DNA of 64,000 bases, from the NCBI RefSeq assembly GCF_001705035.1, contig NZ_MCIG01000007.1:18994-82993 (forward strand), in the 5' to 3' direction. Source of the DNA: Curtobacterium sp. UCD-KPL2560 (GTDB lineage Bacteria > Actinomycetota > Actinomycetes > Actinomycetales > Microbacteriaceae). The first letter of the stretch is position 1, and each line of letters opens with the position of its first letter. Both the position numbers and the translations under genes were made by a program. Shown here in pieces: positions 59,310 to 64,000 of this stretch. A model generated the notes under the pieces. That model had not been told where the DNA came from, did not search any database, and was given only the letters and a program-made list of their open reading frames with translations.

Positions 59310-60545
59310 TGCGCGTGCGCTGACCTTCTCGTCCCATCCGGCCCGCGCGGTGCGCGAGACCGCGGGCGGCGCGCCGATCGTGCGGGCGCTGTCGTGGTGC
59401 GCGAGGAGCTGGTCGCCGACCGCCTCCCAGGTCGTGCCCTCGACGCGGAGGCGTCCGGCCGAGCCCATCCGCGCGGCGGTCGCGGGGTCGCCCACGAGCC
59501 CGAGCACGGCGCGTCGGAGCGCCTGCGGGACGACCGGGTCGTAGAGCTCCCCGTCGAGCCCGGGTGCCACGAGGTCGAGCGGGCCGCCCGCAGCCGGGGC
59601 CACCACCGGGAGCCCGGTCGCGTGCGCCTCCTGCAGGGTCTGGCCGAACGTCTCCGCCGGACCGGTGTGCACGAACACGTCGAGCATCGCGTACGCGTCG
59701 GCCAGCGCCTCCCCGCGGAGCGGCCCCGTGAACGTGACGTCGAGGTGCCGGAGCCGCCGCTCGAGGGACGCGCGCGAGGGCCCGCCGCCCGCCACCACCA
59801 CCCGGATGCCGGGCACCCCGCCGAGCTCGGCGAGCCGCTCGACCTCCTTCTCCGGCGCGAGCCGCCCGACGTAGCCGACGATCGTCTCGCCGCCCGGGGC
59901 GATGCGGCGTCGCGCCGCCCGCACGGCGTCCGACCGGCGGCGGTCCGGGTGGAACAGCGTCGTGTCGACGCCGCGGCCCCACCGCGCGACCCGCGGCACG
60001 CCGTCCTCGGCGAGCATCGCCGCGGTCGCGCTCGACGGGGCGAGCGTCAGCGAGGCCCCGGCGTGGATGCGGCCGAGGATCCTGCGCACCAGCGGGACGG
60101 TCGCGGTCAGGCCGTTGCGGCGGGCGAACCCGGCCACGTCGGTCTGGAAGACGGCGACGGAGGGGATGCCGAGCCTCCCGGCCGCCGTGATGGCGCGCCC
60201 ACCCAACAGGAACGGACTCGCGGCGTGGAGCACGTCGGCGCCGGAGGCGGCGAGGATCGTGTCGAGCACGGGGTGGGGGAGGGCGACCGGGAACTGGCGG
60301 TACGCCACCGCCGGGACGCGGTGCACGTCGAAGGAGCGGTACCGCTCGAGCTGCGTCCTCGAGCGGAACTGCGCGAGTCCGGGGGTGTCCGGCGCGATGA
60401 CGACCGCGCGGTGTCCGCGGCGTTCCAGGTGGTCGAGGACCGCGAGGACGCTGGTGGTCACGCCGTTGAGGGTGGGCAGGAAGCTCTCGGTCACGACGGC
60501 GACGGTCCGCTGGACCGTGTCGCGCTCCACGCTGCGTGCGTTCAT
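59307..60545 (-). CDS. GT4-family glycosyltransferase (mannosyltransferase-like)
   Basis: A 412-residue GT-B glycosyltransferase. The N-terminal ESFLPTLNGVTTSVLAVLDHLERRGH motif region (ESFLPTLNGVTTSVL), the HAASPFLLGG loop, ARWGRGVDTTLFHP, and the C-terminal nucleotide-sugar motif GPAETFGQTLQEAHATGLPVVAP with E(x7)E fit GDP-mannose-dependent alpha-mannosyltransferases of the MgtA/PimB type. It probably acts on lipid or lipoglycan acceptors at the membrane. Two ATGs (60545, 60557) are possible. Its divergence from manC, which makes GDP-mannose, supports a mannose donor. Confidence 0.85.
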   Translation of the reverse strand: MNARSVERDTVQRTVAVVTESFLPTLNGVTTSVLAVLDHLERRGHRAVVIAPDTPGLAQFRSRTQLERYRSFDVHRVPAVAYRQFPVALPHPVLDTILAASGADVLHAASPFLLGGRAITAAGRLGIPSVAVFQTDVAGFARRNGLTATVPLVRRILGRIHAGASLTLAPSSATAAMLAEDGVPRVARWGRGVDTTLFHPDRRRSDAVRAARRRIAPGGETIVGYVGRLAPEKEVERLAELGGVPGIRVVVAGGGPSRASLERRLRHLDVTFTGPLRGEALADAYAMLDVFVHTGPAETFGQTLQEAHATGLPVVAPAAGGPLDLVAPGLDGELYDPVVPQALRRAVLGLVGDPATAARMGSAGRLRVEGTTWEAVGDQLLAHHDSARTIGAPPAVSRTARAGWDEKVSARA

Positions 60546-60836
60546 GGCACGGCCCATGCTGCGGCGCGTCCGTGACCGGGCGGGGCGGCGCGCGTGAACG
60601 CGCGGCAGGCAGGAGGTGAACAGCGGCCGGGAGGCGCGGTGCGGTCCCGGTGGGCGGGGCGCGGTCGGGCAGGTGGTGCGGTGGACGCCGGTGGCGCGCG
60701 GTGGCGCGGTGGCGCGGTGGCGCGGTGGGCGCCGGTGGCGCGCGGCGGCGGAGGCGGTGGCGGGTGGTGCGGTCTCCCGCACGGAGCGTGCGGGAAGCGA
60801 CCGATGGGTGCCCGGCGACACCGGTACGGTGGGCGG
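60546..60836. other. divergent intergenic region with GTGGCGCG repeats
   Basis: About 290 bp between glycosyltransferase and manC starts. At 60691-60745 it is mostly GTGGCGCG octamers (three in direct tandem at 60701-60724) and variants. No gene is called; open frames are Gly/Arg/Ala-only. Confidence 0.7.
60825..60830 (+). promoter_or_regulatory. -10 box of manC (leaderless type)
   Basis: TACGGT followed by 6 nt and the GTG at 60837. Confidence 0.5.
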
Positions 60837-61952
60837 GTGGAACACGAACTCGAGGACTTCTACGCGATCATCCCCGCCGGCGGCATCGGCTCCCGGCTGT
60901 GGCCGTTGTCGCGCGCCGACGCGCCCAAGTTCCTGCACGACCTGACCGGGTCGGGCACGTCGCTGCTGCGGCAGACGTGGGACCGGCTCGCCCCGCTCGC
61001 CGGTGACCAGCGGATCATGGTCGTCACCGGGCGCGCGCACCGCGCCGCGGTCGAGGCGCAGCTGCCCGGGGTCGCCGACCACAACGTCGTGCTCGAGAGC
61101 GAGCCCAAGGACTCCACCGCCGCGATCGGCCTGGCAGCGGCGATCCTGCACCGTCGCGAGCCGGACGTCGTCATCGGCTCGTTCGCCGCCGACCACGTCA
61201 TCGGCGACGCACGCGGCTTCCGTCGCTCGGTCCGCGAGGCCGTCGCCGCAGCCCGCGCCGGGTACGTCACCACGATCGGGATCACCCCGACCGAGCCCGC
61301 GGTCGGCTTCGGGTACATCCACGCGACCGAGGGGACCCTCGACGTCGACGGCGCCACCACGGTGCACGGCGTGCGCTCCTTCGTCGAGAAGCCCGACCTC
61401 GACACGGCACGCGGCTACCTGGAGGAGGGTAACTACCTCTGGAACGCGGGCATGTTCATCGCGCGCGCCGACGTCCTCCTCGCCGAGCTCGGCCGGACGA
61501 AGCCCGAGCTCCTCGCCGGCATCGAGGAGCTCGCCGCCGCGTGGGACACCTCGTCGCGCGGTGCGGTCGTCGACGCGGTGTGGCCCGCCCTCGAGAAGAT
61601 CGCGATCGACTACACCGTCGCCGAGCCCGCCGCGGCCGCCGGTCGGATGGCCGTCGTCCCCGGTGACTTCGACTGGGACGACGTCGGCGACTTCGCCTCG
61701 CTCGCGAAGCTGCAGTCCGGTGGACGGGCGAACAACCTCGCCGTGCTCGGTGACGGGGCCCGGATCCTGGCCGACTCGTCGAGCGGCATCGTCGTCGCGC
61801 ACAGCCAGCGGCTCATCTCGCTCATCGGTGTGGACGACATCGTCGTCGTGGACACCCCCGACGCCCTGCTCGTCACGACGAGCGAGCACGCGCAGCGCGT
61901 CAAGGGCGTCGTCGACGCGCTGAAGCTCAGCGGTCGGGGCGACGTGCTCTGA
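60837..61952 (+). CDS. manC: mannose-1-phosphate guanylyltransferase
   Basis: A 371-residue nucleotidyltransferase making GDP-mannose from mannose-1-phosphate and GTP. The N-terminal signature is PAGGIGSRLWPLSR; FVEKPD and YLWNAGMFIARAD are the sugar-phosphate motifs, and GDFDWDDVGDF is typical. There is no isomerase domain (single-function form). The GTG at 60837 is chosen because of the TACGGT box 6 nt upstream; a much longer frame is composed of repeat translation. It probably supplies the divergent glycosyltransferase. Confidence 0.93.
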   Translation: MEHELEDFYAIIPAGGIGSRLWPLSRADAPKFLHDLTGSGTSLLRQTWDRLAPLAGDQRIMVVTGRAHRAAVEAQLPGVADHNVVLESEPKDSTAAIGLAAAILHRREPDVVIGSFAADHVIGDARGFRRSVREAVAAARAGYVTTIGITPTEPAVGFGYIHATEGTLDVDGATTVHGVRSFVEKPDLDTARGYLEEGNYLWNAGMFIARADVLLAELGRTKPELLAGIEELAAAWDTSSRGAVVDAVWPALEKIAIDYTVAEPAAAAGRMAVVPGDFDWDDVGDFASLAKLQSGGRANNLAVLGDGARILADSSSGIVVAHSQRLISLIGVDDIVVVDTPDALLVTTSEHAQRVKGVVDALKLSGRGDVL

Positions 61953-62062
61953 GCGGCAGCACCGGTCGGTGCCGTCGTTTTTCACGCCTCCGGTCCATGG
62001 GTGCCGCGCGTCGCCGCGTCCGGTAATGTGTCAGCCGAGGGGAACGATGCGGGGGAGTGATC

Positions 62063-62557
62063 GTGGGGGACATCGCGTTCGACGTGCACGAGGCGAGGTC
62101 GGCGGCGCGGGTGGCGCGTCGGGCGGCCGAGACGCTCCGCGGGCAGGCTGGCCGTCGCTCCGGGGCGGTCGGAGGGGCACTCGATGACTTCGAGGGCGCA
62201 TACGCCGAGCGGTTCGGAAGCGCCGCGGCGATCGAGGCCGAGGACCGAGCACGGTTGGCGGGGGTGCTGGTCGACCTCGCCGACCAGATCGACGCCGCCG
62301 TCAATGCTGCTGAGCGTGAACGGCAGCGGCTGCGTGACCACGCCGAGTGGAAGGCACGTGATGCCGACCGGAAGCGGGCGGCATCCGGGGCCGAGGCCTT
62401 CGCCGGTGCCGCGGGGCGATCGGTCGTCGACGCCTGGGAGAGCTTCACCGACCCCGAGCCGTCGACCGAACCCGAACCGGCTCACGGGCGTTGGCGCAGG
62501 AGCTCACGGCGCTGTACGCGGACCGCAAGGCCCTGCGGAACATCAACGCTGCGCTGA
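62063..62557 (+). pseudogene. WXG100-like N-terminal part of a DUF1023 hydrolase, frameshifted
   Basis: A 164-codon frame. Residues 1-115 are helical, charged and Ala-rich (VHEARSAARVARRAAETLR, then ERERQRLRDHAEWKARD), like the WXG100/LXG-type N-terminal domain often fused to DUF1023 hydrolases. The last 25 residues (from AHGRWRRSSRR) read like out-of-frame translation, and the continuation expected from related proteins lies in the +1-shifted frame starting at about 62473. GTG 62063 has GGGGGAG 7-13 nt upstream. A single indel near 62470-62490 would join both parts; sequencing error, true mutation or a programmed shift are all possible. Confidence 0.6.
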
Positions 62558-63366
62558 CGAAGAAGGGCTCCGACGGCAAGCGCTTCCTCATCTCGCTCAC
62601 CGATCATCACCCGCCGCTGGCTGCCGTTTCGATCGGGGATCTCGACCGTGCACAGTCGGTGACCTGGGCTGTCCCGGGGATGGACACCACGACAGCGGAC
62701 ATGACAACGTGGGCGAGGGCGGCTCAGAACATCGCAGACGAGCAGACCGATGTCGCAGGCGCTCCGGATCGAGCAGTGGTCGCCTGGGTCGGTTACGCCA
62801 CACCGGGGCCCGAGGACGTGCTCCTCATGGACAAGGCGAAGAAGGGCGGCCAGCGGCTCGCCGACTCGATTCGCGGGTTCTCAGTCGTCCGTGGAACTGA
62901 TCACGTCGAGACGAACGTGGTGGCGCATTCCTACGGCACGACCACCGGCGCGGTGGCCCTGGCCGAGCGGGGTGTCCACATCGATCGATTCGTCGCGCTC
63001 GGTTCTGCTGGGCTACCCGATGGTCTCGACGGTGCGGAGCAGCTGCACGCGGACCACGTCTTCGCGGCTCAGGCGAAGGACGGCCCCACCGGCAATACCG
63101 GGGAGGGTGACGAATGGGCAACGTTCGGCCGGGAGAAGAGCTTCGGCCATCACGTGGACCCGACCGCGCAGAGTTTCGGAGCGACCCTGTTCGGCGCCGA
63201 CGGCGGGACAGGAAGCGAGGGGCAGACCCTCTCGTCGGTCTTGCACCACGCTCCGGTGTTCAAGGACCACCGGGGCTACCTGGACCGTGGTACCGAGTCA
63301 CTCCACAACGTCGCACTCGCCACCACAGGTCAGGACGAGTTGCTCACCGGGACGCGGTCTCAGTGA
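62491..63366 (+). CDS. alpha/beta hydrolase (DUF1023), C-terminal catalytic part
   Basis: A 291-residue frame starting at a TTG. It has LYADRKALRNINAAL, the DUF1023 region with VAWVGYATPGPED, the nucleophile elbow VVAHSYGTTTGAVAL (catalytic Ser), GSAGLPDG, and a C-terminal histidine in FKDHRGYLDRGTESL. It is probably the catalytic half of the same protein as the upstream frame; TTG start and 67-nt overlap argue that it is not an independent gene. Substrate unknown; actinobacterial DUF1023 proteins are thought to be lipases/esterases. DNA has more A/T at third positions than neighbours. Confidence 0.7.
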   Translation: MAQELTALYADRKALRNINAALTKKGSDGKRFLISLTDHHPPLAAVSIGDLDRAQSVTWAVPGMDTTTADMTTWARAAQNIADEQTDVAGAPDRAVVAWVGYATPGPEDVLLMDKAKKGGQRLADSIRGFSVVRGTDHVETNVVAHSYGTTTGAVALAERGVHIDRFVALGSAGLPDGLDGAEQLHADHVFAAQAKDGPTGNTGEGDEWATFGREKSFGHHVDPTAQSFGATLFGADGGTGSEGQTLSSVLHHAPVFKDHRGYLDRGTESLHNVALATTGQDELLTGTRSQ

Positions 63367-63391
63367 CCCGGTCCGACGAACGAGGAGGCAC

Positions 63392-63919
63392 ATGAACGCA
63401 CGACACTCTGCCTGTCGCACCATGGCGACGACGGCAGTGCTCCTGGCACTCGTCGTCGCAACCGCCGGATGTGCCGGGCAACAGCGTGGTGCACCCCGAC
63501 CGACCGAAAGGACGTCTTCCATGGACGCGGACACTGCGAAGCGCACCATGATCGACATCGTCGATCAGACGACCGCCGCGCTCGGCGGCGAGTGGGAAAC
63601 GCGGACGTCTCCCGACTACGTCGAGAGCTGCCAGCTGTCGAGCGACGAAGAAGGCGCCCGGTGGGTGTACCGAGCTGCTCGATCAGAGTCCGGTGACGCG
63701 GAGGCGGATGCTGCTGCAGCCTCCGACATCTGGAGGTCCGCCGGTATGACCGTGGACCGACTCGCCGACACCAAGGGGCCAGCGATGGTCGCGCGCGGCG
63801 GCGATCGCGTCGAGACGATCCGGTTCTTCGCCTTCCCCGACAACTACAGCATCCAAGCGCTCTCGACGTGTTTCGCCGGCAACGCAGACGAGATCGAGGA
63901 GCAGCAGGCGGACGAATGA
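63392..63919 (+). CDS. hypothetical lipoprotein
   Basis: A 175-residue protein. The N-terminus MNARHSACRTMATTAVLLALV is a lipoprotein signal with lipobox VATAGC (Cys at about residue 28), so the product should be anchored outside the membrane. The mature part has two more cysteines (ESCQLSSDEEG, LSTCFAGN) that may form a disulfide. No family was recognised. GAGGAGG lies 4-10 nt before the ATG. It follows the DUF1023 gene by 25 nt and probably shares its transcript; such lipoproteins commonly accompany these hydrolases. Confidence 0.75.
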   Translation: MNARHSACRTMATTAVLLALVVATAGCAGQQRGAPRPTERTSSMDADTAKRTMIDIVDQTTAALGGEWETRTSPDYVESCQLSSDEEGARWVYRAARSESGDAEADAAAASDIWRSAGMTVDRLADTKGPAMVARGGDRVETIRFFAFPDNYSIQALSTCFAGNADEIEEQQADE

Positions 63920-64000
63920 CTCGCGATCCGACGATCGCGGTGTCCTTTATGCCGGATCAGGGGTCGATCCCGGCTGACCTGGTACGGGGACGGGGACGGG
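63916..64000 (+). CDS. possible start of another gene (partial)
   Basis: An ATG overlapping the lipoprotein stop (ATGA) opens a frame, MTRDPTIAVSFMPDQGSIPA and on, without stop to the window edge. The overlap pattern is that of genuine coupled genes here, but 28 codons are too few to judge. It may belong to the DUF1023/lipoprotein cluster. Confidence 0.35.
   Translation, partial: MTRDPTIAVSFMPDQGSIPADLVRGRGR

Noticed and set aside
60594..60836. N-terminal extension of manC by 81 codons
   Set aside because: Only Gly/Arg/Ala from GTGGCGCG repeats; the leaderless TACGGT-N6-GTG signature and the canonical protein start are at 60837.

Overview
The window is a contiguous piece of chromosome from a very GC-rich actinobacterium. 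Gene content and order (ffs-dnaX-recR-lysC-asd, an mqo gene, a small Tad locus next to topA-tmk-holB, DUF805 and DUF4190 membrane proteins, a mannitol PTS, sdhCDAB) point to the family Microbacteriaceae, probably a Curtobacterium-like organism. That assignment is inference from gene content, not a database match. Genes are densely packed, with many 1-4 bp ATGA/GTGA overlaps, GTG starts and TANNNT boxes 6-7 nt before start codons, which suggests widespread leaderless transcription.

Layout. 1-7.4 kb: end of ackA, an NAD(P)-binding protein, the SRP RNA, dnaX-recR, then lysC-asd; lysC keeps an internal GTG start for a separate beta subunit. 7.5-10.2 kb: mqo and a radical SAM gene behind a perfect actinobacterial LexA box. 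10.4-14.2 kb: sensor kinase, a kinase-like protein without catalytic motifs, LuxR-type regulator and thymidine kinase in one overlapping unit. 14.4-20.2 kb: luciferase-like oxidoreductase, tRNA-Pro, metallophosphoesterase and a PASTA-type penicillin-binding protein, a small DUF4177 protein and a RidA protein. 20.3-30.9 kb: acetyl-CoA synthetase, a 6C small RNA, a compact Tad/Flp locus whose last gene has no stop codon and reads in frame into topA, then tmk and holB. 31-36 kb: tRNA-Thr, a Gfo/Idh oxidoreductase, a PBP4-type carboxypeptidase, a nicotinamidase-like enzyme and an aldehyde dehydrogenase. 36-44.3 kb (mostly minus): ABC exporter, MFS symporter, ribA-ribD, acetyltransferase, trpS, exonuclease III. 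44.5-50.9 kb: a full mannitol PTS set (HPr, DeoR-type regulator, EI, EIICB, EIIA, mannitol-1-phosphate dehydrogenase). 51-55.6 kb: quinone oxidoreductase-like protein, three DUF805 genes with Gln/Pro/Tyr/Gly-rich tails, a DUF4190 protein and a TNT-like protein. 55.6-62 kb: sdhCDAB, a glycosyltransferase and manC. 62-64 kb: a frameshifted WXG-like/DUF1023 hydrolase locus and a lipoprotein in DNA of visibly lower GC.

The most unusual features are: a family of nested palindromes sharing a GACGGGAGGC core at the 3' ends of at least five transcription units; the tad-topA reading-frame fusion; the kinase/pseudokinase/regulator set; the DUF805 cluster with low-complexity tails; a TNT-fold protein that appears to lack the usual glutamine; and the SOS box in front of the radical SAM gene. 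No CRISPR array, insertion sequence, prophage or replication origin was seen.
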